From Streptomyces fulvorobeus (GTDB taxonomy: Bacteria > Actinomycetota > Actinomycetes > Streptomycetales > Streptomycetaceae): a DNA stretch of 64,000 nucleotides. The translations under genes were made by a program, and so were the position numbers. The notes under the pieces were generated by a model, which saw nothing but the letters and a program-made list of their open reading frames with translations, was not told the DNA's origin and did no database searches. Shown here piece after piece: positions 51,961 through 59,393 of the stretch. Every line of letters begins with the position of its first letter. Positions within the stretch are counted from its first letter, which is position 1. The stretch is taken from the NCBI RefSeq assembly GCF_013167895.1, contig NZ_BLWC01000001.1, forward strand, positions 3,720,001-3,784,000. Direction: 5' to 3'.

Positions 51961-52419
51961 TTGAAAGCCTTCATAGCCCCGACGCGGTAGAACTTTCTCT
52001 ACTTCATCAAGGCACCCGGCTGCGCTCCGCTCCGCCGGGCGCGCTTCCCGGCTCTGGCTGCGCCCGCGCTCCTGCTTTCGGCCCGCTCGTCGCTGCCGCC
52101 GCCGACGCGCGCCCGCAGTGGATAGGCCCGAAGGGCATAAGACGAGAACCAAGCCCGCGGCTTCAAGACATGCCTCCGGTGGGGGCGCTACGGCACCGGG
52201 ATGGACGGGGCGCCGTTCGCGAGTGCCGGCCGGAGCGTGGCGAGCGTCGTGGAGGCTCCCATCTCGTCCGCCTTCGACCCAGGCAGAGCCGAGCAGTCGC
52301 GGCCTAGGGCGTCAAGGTCGTTCGTACAGTGGCGCGCTCCACCTTGACGCCCTGAACCACGACCGCTCCACGGAGTGTGGGTCGAAGGCGGACGGGATGG
52401 GAGCCGAGGTGAGCGGTGG
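51961..52419. repeat. 459-bp direct repeat, copy 1
   Basis: It matches 56301-56759 over its whole length at a constant distance of 4340 bases, with scattered substitutions and a few compensating indels. Its right third is a long palindrome: a 27-bp outer stem (52254-52280 and 52379-52405) encloses a perfect 13-bp inner stem (52306-52318 and 52341-52353). No plausible gene lies inside. The two copies bracket the restriction-nuclease cargo. Confidence 0.9.
52254..52405. ncRNA. Candidate structured RNA inside repeat copy 1
   Basis: Nested inverted repeats of 27 and 13 bp could fold into one long hairpin. Between the two repeat copies, one outer-stem position changes from a U-G pair here to C-G in copy 2, preserving pairing, while two other positions lose pairing. 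This is suggestive only. Confidence 0.35.
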
Positions 52420-52653
52420 TTGGACAAAGTGCAGTACGCGCAGGTGAACTGGCTGCCACCCACTTCTTCGGCAACGCATCATCCTCGTCCAATCCGGCGA
52501 GGAGCCATCCGGCTATAGTTGATTCGAGACATGTGGGTTCACCATTTCCACTTCAACAGTGGAAAAGTCGCAGGTGATCACCACCTCGATCGCTCCAAGC
52601 AGAGGAGCCCGGCCCTGGGTGCAACCAGAACCGGGCTCATGCGTGGAGTCATC

Positions 52654-52694
52654 GAAGAGGGTCCGGCCGAGTAGCAGACGGCCGGACCCTCTTC
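52654..52694. terminator. Terminator of the small two-gene operon
   Basis: A 16-bp perfect stem (52654-52669 and 52679-52694) with a 9-base loop, 46 bases past the stop of the 45-aa membrane protein. A weaker 8-bp hairpin (52605-52638) is beside it. Bases 52420-52600 contain no supported gene. Confidence 0.8.
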
Positions 52695-52739
52695 ATAGCG
52701 GTCGGCCCCATCGCCCGGGTACCTCTCCAACTCACGGCA

Positions 52740-52877
52740 CTACCGTCGCGCCAACTGCTCCACACAGGCTGCGACAGCCGCCACAGCAGGCAGGGCCAGA
52801 ACCAAGATCCTGAACCATCGCGGGTCGGACTCTCGTTCTCGCTTCTCTTTCTGCTCCTTAGGCTCTCGCTTCTCCAT
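52740..52877 (-). CDS. 45-aa single-pass membrane protein
   Basis: The ORF begins MEKREPKEQKEKRERESDPR, a highly charged N-terminus, followed by one membrane segment (WFRILVLALPAVAAVAACVE) and a short basic end. ATG 52877 comes 2 bases after the stop of the upstream gene, and a terminator follows. The design (charged tail plus one helix) is that of small membrane effectors or toxins, but nothing identifies it as one. Confidence 0.55.
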   Translation of the reverse strand: MEKREPKEQKEKRERESDPRWFRILVLALPAVAAVAACVEQLARR

Positions 52878-52879
52878 CC

Positions 52880-53107
52880 CTACTCCTCACCTGGTGGTTC
52901 CCCCGGCGGACCGGGTACCTCGACCGCAAGTGCGTCGAGTGCAACGATCGGTAAGGAGCGAGGTGGCCTCAGCATACCCATCGCGTAACGCAGTTGATGG
53001 GCCGTCAGTGTCAGAGCTATTAGAAGGTCGCGCAGATCAATTATTTCTTTCCCGTGACCGAAGCCTCCGGTCACCACATGTCCGAATCTGATGCCAAAAT
53101 CTGACAT
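52880..53107 (-). CDS. 75-aa protein of unknown function
   Basis: A small ORF, MSDFGIRFGHVVTGGFGHGK, IDLRDLLIALTLTAHQLRYA, ending in an acidic Pro-rich tail. The helical middle could be amphipathic. It is divergent from the restriction nuclease gene 93 bases away and forms an operon with the 45-aa membrane protein. No homologue is recognised. Confidence 0.5.
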   Translation of the reverse strand: MSDFGIRFGHVVTGGFGHGKEIIDLRDLLIALTLTAHQLRYAMGMLRPPRSLPIVALDALAVEVPGPPGEPPGEE

Positions 53108-53200
53108 CCGATTCGCACCGCAGATTCCCATGCGGCTCGGCCAGAGTACACTACGAGGAGCCGTAGTAGCGGACGCGGCGTCCCAAGGAGGAGAGCAAGC

Positions 53201-54145
53201 ATGGTGGAGGCGAACTCCGCGGCGCACGAGGCCATCGAGTGGGATCTCGACCCGGGCGACGTGATCGAGCGCAAGCAGCTGCACGGCAGGTTCGGCGGGC
53301 GGACTCAGGGCGGCATCGGACCGTCAGCCAAGACACCCAACGTGATGATCTTTACCGACCCGATCGCCGGTGAGAAGCACGGGTACTACGACGGCTGGAT
53401 GCCCGATGGGCGCTTCCACTACAGCGGGGAAGGGCAGTACGGCGATCAGCGGATGTTGTCCGGGAACGCCAGCATCCTGAACCACGAAGCCGAAGGGCGA
53501 GCGCTGCGGGTCTTCCAAGGTGCCCGGGGCCACGTCACCTACCTTGGGCGGTTCGCCGAGGCGGGATGGTACGAAGCAGACGCGCCCGAGACCGGAGACG
53601 GCCCACTTCGCAAGGTCATCGTTTTCAAGCTTCGCCCTCTGGACATCCCAGCCAAGCGTCCAGGTACAAAGTTGGGTCGACTCCTGTCTGACCAGCTTGA
53701 AACCGTCACCGAGATCGACCTCGAACGACTCGAAACCGAGAAGACGTATGTCGATCCGAACCGCGAGCCGTACGAGGCAGAGCGTCGTGAGGGCAAGCTG
53801 GTGTTGGACTTCAGCGCATACCTGCGCACCAACGGCTACCGGGTCAACCGTCAGCGCATCCTTCCCGCAGGAGAAACCAGGCCGCTTCTCACGGACCTCT
53901 ACGTGCCTGACCTGGATCTCCTCATCGAAGCCAAGGGCAGCGTGACCCGGGAGAATATGCGCATGGCCCTTGGTCAGCTTCTGGACTACAACCGCTTCGT
54001 ACGTGCCGAGTACCAAGCTGTTCTCGTGCCGAGTAAGCCCCGGGCGGATCTCCTCGAACTCGCGAAGGCTGCCAGGCAAGCGATCATCTGGCCCCACGGG
54101 CGCGGATACAAGTGCTCGGAAGCTGACCTGCTACCTAACCCTTGA
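53201..54145 (+). CDS. Type IV restriction endonuclease: ScoMcrA-like SRA domain plus PD-(D/E)XK nuclease
   Basis: A 314-residue protein. Residues 20-145 match the SRA-type domain seen in ScoMcrA (RKQLHGRFGGRTQGGIGPSA, FTDPIAGEKHGYYDGWMPDG, FHYSGEGQYGDQRMLSGNAS, LRKVIVFKLRPL), which reads modified cytosine. Residues 195-280 look like a PD-(D/E)XK nuclease: LLTDLYVPDLDLLIEAKGSV with Asp232, Glu243 and Lys245 as the likely active site, and GQLLDYNRF after it. ScoMcrA itself uses an HNH nuclease, so this is a different pairing. GGAGGAG precedes ATG 53201. The likely role is cutting modified incoming DNA. Confidence 0.82.
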   Translation: MVEANSAAHEAIEWDLDPGDVIERKQLHGRFGGRTQGGIGPSAKTPNVMIFTDPIAGEKHGYYDGWMPDGRFHYSGEGQYGDQRMLSGNASILNHEAEGRALRVFQGARGHVTYLGRFAEAGWYEADAPETGDGPLRKVIVFKLRPLDIPAKRPGTKLGRLLSDQLETVTEIDLERLETEKTYVDPNREPYEAERREGKLVLDFSAYLRTNGYRVNRQRILPAGETRPLLTDLYVPDLDLLIEAKGSVTRENMRMALGQLLDYNRFVRAEYQAVLVPSKPRADLLELAKAARQAIIWPHGRGYKCSEADLLPNP

Positions 54146-54183
54146 TCGCCGTGCACGATTCTGCGGTAGCTCATCAGCACGGC

Positions 54184-54260
54184 CTCGCGGGTTCAAGTGC
54201 GGTCACCCTGACAGCTCAGCAGCAAGCCAGAGGGCCGGTACTGATTTCAGTACCGGCCCT
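54184..54260. repeat. tRNA-3'-end-like direct repeat, copy 1
   Basis: It matches 58642-58718 at all but a few positions. The left part (TCGCGGGTTCAAGTGCGGTC) looks like a T arm and acceptor end of a tRNA-Pro; the right part is a hairpin terminator. It is probably a leftover attachment site. Confidence 0.75.
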
Positions 54261-54262
54261 CT
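54229..54262 (+). terminator. Terminator after the restriction nuclease gene
   Basis: A 16-bp perfect stem (54229-54244 and 54247-54262) with a 2-base spacer, 84 bases past the stop, inside the tRNA-like repeat. Confidence 0.8.
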
Positions 54263-54407
54263 GGCTGTGGGCGTGTGCATCCGCATGGCTACCGTGCAGG
54301 GGATGCACAGGCCACCGTCAACGCCTTCACAGCTAGCCGAATGCAAAAGGAGAGCTGTTGAGAGTCAGCTGACACCAGGCCGTTTAGCTTGAAGCCGTTC
54401 TCTACCC

Positions 54408-55961
54408 TTAAGTAGCAGCTGCGCCTGCATCATGGGCCCATCCCCGAGGCTCAGCTTTTGTACGGAGGGCCCCGCCCACTCGCTTGGCGGCCTTCCCAGA
54501 GACAGCTTTGAAGTCAATGTAAGCATGGGCGGGCGGTCGGATTTCGCCGTCATCCACGTTCGAGTCATCTACGGTGCGAAGATTTTCTTGAGCGACTTCT
54601 CCGACCGTGATTGCGTAAACGCCCGCCGACGGTAGGGCGAGAGTCCCCACGTAGTGCTCGAATGCGCTCTGCGCGTTAATAAGGGAGCTACGAGTGACCG
54701 AAAGCTCCCCGGCATGACTTTGTGTAGGCGTAAATGCTTGACTTGAAACACGCCCATCATGCACGAACGACGGATGTATTTGACGCCAGACCATCTCCCC
54801 TTCGTCTGTAAGCTCGAATTCACCTACGCGCAGTTCATCGGGCATACTGCTGAATCCCCCAATCAGGCTTTCTGCTGCTTCCTGTAGCTCCTGCGCCGCG
54901 AAGGTCGCATCGAGTTCTCCATCGTCAGTATTGGAGAAGGCGTAAACCTCAACCTTCCCCTCAGGTGTGACCTCGGCAGTCACTTCCCCCGCGCTCGAAC
55001 TCCATTCGAGCTGAACGCCGCCCTTTTCGGTGGGATAGATGTACGGTCTGGTTGCCCCTGCATCCAAGAGTTCCAGTAGGAGGGACTCAGCTTGCCGCAG
55101 AACTCTCCTGTCGACACTCTCGCCGAAGCCTTCCAGCCATCCATTTTCCAGCTTCTGCAGATCCGCCAATCGCTCCGACCAGTCAGCAGGAAGAACTGGC
55201 TCGATTCCCAGAATGTCCTGGATCTCGATGATCTCGCCTGCGGTTGACTGAATCGCCACAGAGCTTATTGCGACAGTAGGGGCGAGTGCGGACACATCGA
55301 GATATTGACGTAGATCTGGAACGATATCGTCCGAGGAGAAACGCCCAGTGATAACTCGGAAATTTCGGGCAAGTCTTACCTTGAATGTGCCTTCATCGGC
55401 CGCTACGCTGATTACTTGACCTACTACCAGGGTTTCAACTTCGAAGCGCTCGAACCTGGCGAGTTCCTGAATTGACTGCCGAACATCTCGTGAGTATACA
55501 GCCGCATTCGGAGTTCCTTCATCGAAGCTAATGAACTCCTTCTCCTGCAGACTCCGTCCGAAGCGCGCAAATTCCCTCAGTGCCTGAACGGGGAATTTCG
55601 GTGGGATCCCAGAGCCCTGCCCAACGGAGCGCAACGTGCTTTGAATCAAAATTCGCGCCTCATCAAAAACGTCGGCGTCATCAGTCTGGAATAGTGCAGC
55701 CTCGGAATCTTGCGGCATCACAAGCACAGGCACCACGCTGCCGCTTCTTACCTCAGCGAGACGGAGGTTGAATTGAGAAAACTGCCTCGGTGCCCGCTGC
55801 CGCTGCGGGTGGCGCTGCATGTAAAGCGCCCTGGCTACGTCCGCCACTAGGCGCTCATAGCGTGCAAATTCGGACAGGACTTCTACAGGGAGACCGTGTT
55901 GCTCGTAGCGACCACCCCTGAGGTGCCATGATCCAAAAGTGCGCTCTTCGTCAGTCCCCAT
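54408..55961 (-). CDS. 517-aa protein of unknown function, possible three-domain fusion
   Basis: Not assigned to a family. Residues 25-250 form an alpha/beta region (FNLRLAEVRSGSVVPVLVMP; FKVRLARNFRVITGRFSSDD; VAISSVAIQSTAGEIIEIQD). Residues 260-345 carry LADLQKLENGWLEGFGESVD and RPYIYPTEKGGVQLEWSSSA, a pattern I have seen as stand-alone short proteins. Residues 375-515 hold EMVWRQIHPSFVHDGRVSSQ and AHAYIDFKAVSGKAAKR. There is no membrane or signal segment. Low GC and relaxed codon use indicate recent acquisition. It converges on the restriction nuclease gene. Confidence 0.75.
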   Translation of the reverse strand: MGTDEERTFGSWHLRGGRYEQHGLPVEVLSEFARYERLVADVARALYMQRHPQRQRAPRQFSQFNLRLAEVRSGSVVPVLVMPQDSEAALFQTDDADVFDEARILIQSTLRSVGQGSGIPPKFPVQALREFARFGRSLQEKEFISFDEGTPNAAVYSRDVRQSIQELARFERFEVETLVVGQVISVAADEGTFKVRLARNFRVITGRFSSDDIVPDLRQYLDVSALAPTVAISSVAIQSTAGEIIEIQDILGIEPVLPADWSERLADLQKLENGWLEGFGESVDRRVLRQAESLLLELLDAGATRPYIYPTEKGGVQLEWSSSAGEVTAEVTPEGKVEVYAFSNTDDGELDATFAAQELQEAAESLIGGFSSMPDELRVGEFELTDEGEMVWRQIHPSFVHDGRVSSQAFTPTQSHAGELSVTRSSLINAQSAFEHYVGTLALPSAGVYAITVGEVAQENLRTVDDSNVDDGEIRPPAHAYIDFKAVSGKAAKRVGGALRTKAEPRGWAHDAGAAAT

Positions 55962-56300
55962 GGAGCCACCTTAGTGACCGTTCCCCAAGACTTCAGCCGA
56001 TTGAACGGGCCGTCACAATAATGATCATGGTGGTAACTGGTGGCTGGCATCCATGGCTGACATCAACAGTCCTGGACGCAGGCGGTCGAAGGCGGGCGCC
56101 AGGGGAAGACGAGCCTCGGCTGCTGGCTGTGTACGGCCTCCGTGCGATCCCCTAAAAGGGGTGTCGAAGCACGCGGCATGCTCATTTCGTCTCGCCATAC
56201 AGAGGCTGTGGGCCATACGTGGGCCAATACGGGCGGTTGAACCGCATGGCCGTGTATCGAGGTAGGCCAGAGCGTTGCGAAGGCTCAGGAGGAGACGGTC
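55962..56300. other. Intergenic region without a supported gene
   Basis: It holds the promoter of the 517-aa gene on the minus strand. Short frames exist, none with a ribosome-binding site or recognisable content. Confidence 0.5.
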
Positions 56301-56759
56301 TTGAAAGCCGTCACGGCGTCGACGCGGTAGAACTTTCTCTACTTCATCAAGGCACCCGGCTGCGCTCCGCTCCGCCGGGCGCGCTTCCCGGCTCCGGCCG
56401 CGCCCGCGCTCCTGCCTTCGGCCCGCTCGGCGCTGCCGCCGCCGACGCGCGCCCGCAGTGGAAAGGCCCGTGGGGCATGAGACGAGAACCAAGCCCGCGG
56501 CTTCACGACGATGCCTCCGGCGGGGGCGCTCAGACTCCGGGATGGGAGGGGCACCGTTCGCGAGTGCCGGCCGGAGCGGGGTGAGCGTCGCGGGGCTCCC
56601 ATCCCGACCACCTTCGACCCAGGCAGAGCCGAGCAGTCGCGGCCTAGGGCGTCAAGGTCGTTCGTACAGTGGCGCGCTCCACCTTGACGCCCTGAACCAC
56701 GACCGCTCCACGGAGTGTGGGTCGAAGGCGGACGGGATGGGAGCCGGGGCGAGTGGTGG
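56301..56759. repeat. 459-bp direct repeat, copy 2
   Basis: It is the partner of 51961-52419. The same nested palindrome occurs at 56594-56745, with the perfect inner 13-bp stem retained. The left 300 bases are GC-rich with inverted elements such as CGCTCCGCTCCGCC/GGGCGCGC. Confidence 0.9.
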
Positions 56760-57146
56760 GTCGAAGTGGGTGGTGAAACATCGGCCGACTAGCAGAGCTT
56801 TCATCCCATTCATTATTAAAAACATCACTTTGAGCCACTCTCCGAGGTAGATCCTCGCACGGCGCGCAGGGGATGGAGTGAGCCATGATAGGTCGACAGA
56901 CCTTAGATTTGATCGCATCGCGAAAGAAGCATGCGACACCACAGCTGACCGGAAATACGCTGCTCAGCACACACCCAGCGCCCTCGCGCTGGACATCAGA
57001 AAGATGTGCCCCTCTGGCCATTTCCTCTCGGTTCGCCATCGGTGCAGACGCCTCGCGACCGATTAGCCCCTGCATGACTGGTACCGTGCACGAGGTACCC
57101 AGCACCGCTAACCAGCCCCTCCGCCCATGGAATACTGAGGTGTCTA
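56760..57146. other. Intergenic region without a supported gene
   Basis: A locally AT-rich 387-bp stretch (for example 56815-56835) that contains the promoter of the secreted-protein gene. I see no gene. Confidence 0.5.
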
Positions 57147-57590
57147 ATGCGGATTGCAAATTCTCGCACGCGAGCGCTCCTGGTTGCACTTTCTTTCGGA
57201 GTTGCGTGCGTCGCTATCTCGACAGCTCCGGCCAACGCGCAGGCTCCCAGTGGGCCAGCACGTCAGTCATCCATTCACTCCGCCAGTAACGTCTGGTACA
57301 CATTCCCTGACGGGTCAAGACAGATCGTCTCTTCAATTGTCGCGAAAGCATTGGACAGGTCATTCAATGGAAGTGGCGTAAGTGCCGCATACTCCGGCTC
57401 AGGACTGTCCATTCCGGGAATATTGATTGACCCCGCATCTCTGCAAACTGGTGACGTTGCCGTATGGCGATACGTCACGGCGCTCATTGTCGCAAAGAGT
57501 GGCACCGTGCAGATAATCGTTAATGGCTCGATGAGATCCTTCAGTAGTGGCGCCTACAGCGGATTCGCAGGCTTCTATCGCCCTGCATAA
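57147..57590 (+). CDS. Secreted small protein of unknown function
   Basis: A 147-residue protein with a clear signal peptide: RTRALLVALSFGVACVAIST then APANAQA, a likely signal peptidase I site. The mature part is Ser/Gly-rich with LIDPASLQTGDVAVWRYVTA and FSSGAYSGFAGFYRP. That ending resembles small mycobacterial exported proteins with a degenerate NlpC/P60-like C-terminus, lacking the Cys-His catalytic residues. The resemblance is from memory and weak. Low-GC cargo. Confidence 0.65.
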   Translation: MRIANSRTRALLVALSFGVACVAISTAPANAQAPSGPARQSSIHSASNVWYTFPDGSRQIVSSIVAKALDRSFNGSGVSAAYSGSGLSIPGILIDPASLQTGDVAVWRYVTALIVAKSGTVQIIVNGSMRSFSSGAYSGFAGFYRPA

Positions 57591-57806
57591 GCTCAACTTC
57601 TACTTCGAGCAACGCCGCGGGGAAATGCAGCAGCCCAGCGGCCAGCATCGCCGATTGCCCCTTCCCGTTCCCCTCTGGGGTGGCATGGCCTCACCGACCG
57701 ATCCGCCGAGAGCGCGCTGCTTGTGCCCGTGGCGTTCTACTGTCGTTTGCCTCCTAGCCCAAATTGGGACTGTACGCCTGAGAGCGTGCGAGAGAGGGAG
57801 ATTACT

Positions 57807-57917
57807 ATGGTCGCTGCCTGGTTGGTTGCTAGCCGCAGCACGATTGCTGGCATCTCCGAAGGAATGATTGGTGGGGTCCTCCTCACCTACCTGACGGGTG
57901 CAGCAGTGGCGGGCTGA
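57807..57917 (+). CDS. 36-aa hydrophobic peptide
   Basis: ATG 57807 is preceded by GAGGGAG at good spacing. The product, MVAAWLVASRSTIAGISEGM plus IGGVLLTYLTGAAVAG, is one membrane segment with few charges. It could be a small membrane effector. Its existence rests only on the ribosome-binding site and composition. Confidence 0.35.
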   Translation: MVAAWLVASRSTIAGISEGMIGGVLLTYLTGAAVAG

Positions 57918-58134
57918 GTCCAGCGCCCCTTTAGCGGGTGACAGCGGCGTACCGCAACCACAGCAACCGCCCCCGTACGCCACCACCTCTCCGGAGTTGA
58001 GTAGCGGCCGGTATGGCCGCCGCTGACCGATCCGGCTAGAGCTACGGATCAGAAGGTCTCCGTGCCCCCGCCGTGCCCGATCGGTCGGGAAGTAGGGGGG
58101 GAACCAGGGGCACTGACGGACAAGGCGCACGAGA

Positions 58135-58169
58135 ACGGCCCCTGACCGATTCATCAGGTCAGGGGCCGT
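58135..58169 (-). terminator. Terminator downstream of the tRNA-Ser-like gene
   Basis: A 13-bp perfect stem (58135-58147 and 58157-58169) with a 9-base loop. It starts 8 bases beyond the 3' end of the minus-strand tRNA-like sequence, as expected for an expressed tRNA. The 217 bases before it (57918-58134) show no gene. Confidence 0.75.
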
Positions 58170-58176
58170 TCATCTG

Positions 58177-58268
58177 CGGTGGGTGTGGGATTTGAACCCA
58201 CGGTGACATCGCTGACACGACGGTTTTCAAGATCGTTCAGGAGGGCGGCTCGCCCGTTAGGACTCCAC
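58177..58268 (-). tRNA. tRNA-Ser-like gene (TGA), degenerate
   Basis: The minus strand has a good T arm (GTGGGTTCAAATCCCAC), a long variable arm around GTGTCAGCGATGTCAC, and an anticodon arm with loop CTTGAAA (TGA, serine). The acceptor stem pairs poorly and the D arm has only a 3-base loop. It may be a pseudo-tRNA or an unusual element-encoded tRNA. A terminator follows. Confidence 0.5.
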
Positions 58269-58291
58269 ATGCCGCGCGGTAGCGTGGCGCT

Positions 58292-58501
58292 ATGGATGAA
58301 CCCCGGATCAAGGTTTACGGCTCAGCCGACGAAGTCACCATCGCGGCCAACGCGGCCGGGTTGCGGGACCTTGCTGAGCGACTCCTTGGACTCGCAGATC
58401 CCGAACTCCGGAACGGGTACCACGAGCACCTTGATGCAGGTGTCAATCTTGAACAGGGATCTATCAGCCTGATCTTGGAGCGGGACGACAAGGTGTCGTG
58501 A
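58292..58501 (+). CDS. Imm32-like immunity protein, orphan
   Basis: A 69-residue protein: VYGSADEVTIAANAAGLRDL, AERLLGLADPELRNGYHEHL and LEQGSISLILERDD. This pattern fits the Imm32 family of polymorphic-toxin immunity proteins as I remember it. No toxin gene is beside it. It is divergent from the tRNA-Ser-like gene. Confidence 0.6.
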   Translation: MDEPRIKVYGSADEVTIAANAAGLRDLAERLLGLADPELRNGYHEHLDAGVNLEQGSISLILERDDKVS

Positions 58502-58641
58502 TGAGCCCTGTGAGTGTCTAAGTGCGTGACAACGGAGGCAGACAGCGGCGGACGTCCACGCACACTGACGGACCATCGCAGCAGCTCAGAGCCACCCCGA
58601 TCCCCCGCCAAGCGCCCGTCCAAGTTGCTTCGGGACGAAGA

Positions 58642-58718
58642 GGTCGCGGGTTCAAGTTCGGTCACCCTGACAGCTCAGCAGCAGGCCAGAGGTCGGTACT
58701 GATTGCAGTACCGGCCCT
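58642..58718. repeat. tRNA-3'-end-like direct repeat, copy 2
   Basis: The partner of 54184-54260. Here the similarity to tRNA-Pro extends further left, to the anticodon arm (CGGGACGAAGAGGTCGCGGG from 58631). It carries a hairpin around GGTACTGATTGCAGTACC. It is not a complete tRNA, because 5' and acceptor-pairing parts are missing. Confidence 0.75.
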
Positions 58719-58767
58719 TATGCACTAACCGGCCCCCGAGTCGACGGATGACTGCCACGATGGGTTC

Positions 58768-59160
58768 ATGTCGATGCCGCCTGGAATGCCACTTCCCGCC
58801 CTACTGGTACCTGACTGCACTTCAGAGAAAGCCCATCGTGCGGCTTACGAGAGAGCGAAGGCCGACAACTCCATCTTCGTGTGCATCACCCGACAGGGGG
58901 CGCATTGGAACGTGGTGCTTGATGTCATCAGCAGGCCCCTCGTCACTGACGAGGCAGCCAAGATCCTGCGGTCCGCTGTTGAGGAGCTAGTGGCCACTGG
59001 CGCTGCAGCAGGCGGAGCCGACTACAGCACCGAGTACATCTCTATGCACCAGGTCGGAAGCGAGGGACGAGCCCGCGAGATCGCCGCTGCGTTTCACGCC
59101 GCTATCTACGGCCTTCAGCAGCTACAGATCACCGTGCCGCTCCCGCGACAGAGTGCGTGA
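58768..59160 (+). CDS. 130-aa protein of unknown function
   Basis: A soluble protein with alternating beta and helix character: AHRAAYERAKADNSIFVCIT, WNVVLDVISRPLVTDEAAKI, STEYISMHQVGSEGRAREIA. No domain is recognised. ATG 58768 (MSMPPG) is the first in frame. It is the last gene before attR and is of lower GC than the chromosome. Confidence 0.6.
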   Translation: MSMPPGMPLPALLVPDCTSEKAHRAAYERAKADNSIFVCITRQGAHWNVVLDVISRPLVTDEAAKILRSAVEELVATGAAAGGADYSTEYISMHQVGSEGRAREIAAAFHAAIYGLQQLQITVPLPRQSA

Positions 59161-59259
59161 GCGGCCAACTGCGGGCCGTTCGCCCCCGGTGGGGTGAGAG
59201 TGGGGTGCGGACTCAAAGGGTGGCCGAAGATGCTGATCAGGGCTAGATCATGGCGCGGT

Positions 59260-59310
59260 CTGTAAATCTGCCGGCTCAGTCTACCCAGGTTCGAACCCTG
59301 GCGCCGCCAC
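59260..59310. other. attR of the AICE
   Basis: A 51-bp copy of the tRNA-Tyr 3' half with one difference from attL. It lacks the tRNA 5' half and is not a gene. Chromosomal sequence resumes after 59310. Confidence 0.93.
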
Positions 59311-59319
59311 GGTGGAGTG

Positions 59320-59355
59320 AACCCCCTGACTCGCAGTCATGCGAGGCAGGGGGTT
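59320..59355 (+). terminator. Original chromosomal tRNA-Tyr terminator, displaced
   Basis: A stem of 9 bp (AACCCCCTG/CAGGGGGTT) enclosing a 6-bp CTCGCA/TGCGAG stem, with a TTTCTTC tail, 10 bases beyond attR. Before integration it would have ended tRNA-Tyr transcription. Confidence 0.8.
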
Positions 59356-59393
59356 TCTTCATGCTCCGGATTCCGCGTGTCTCAGCGGGGGAC

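Noticed and set aside
52559..52813. 84-aa plus-strand ORF
   Set aside because: It runs through two terminator hairpins and opposes the better supported 45-aa gene; no ribosome-binding site.
53970..54392. 140-aa plus-strand ORF overlapping the nuclease gene end
   Set aside because: It lies mostly within the nuclease gene in another frame and then in the tRNA-like repeat and terminator.
51961..56759. Composite transposon with insertion sequences as ends
   Set aside because: The 459-bp repeats encode no transposase and have no terminal inverted repeats or target duplications that I can see.
56053..57289. Several short plus-strand ORFs in the cargo
   Set aside because: No ribosome-binding sites, no domains, and they cross the noncoding direct repeat or its flanks.
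58622..58672. A tRNA-Pro gene
   Set aside because: The acceptor 5' strand and D arm are missing; only the 3' part is recognisable, as in an attachment-site remnant.
59260..59310. A second tRNA-Tyr gene
   Set aside because: Only the 3' half is present; it is the attR copy, not a gene.
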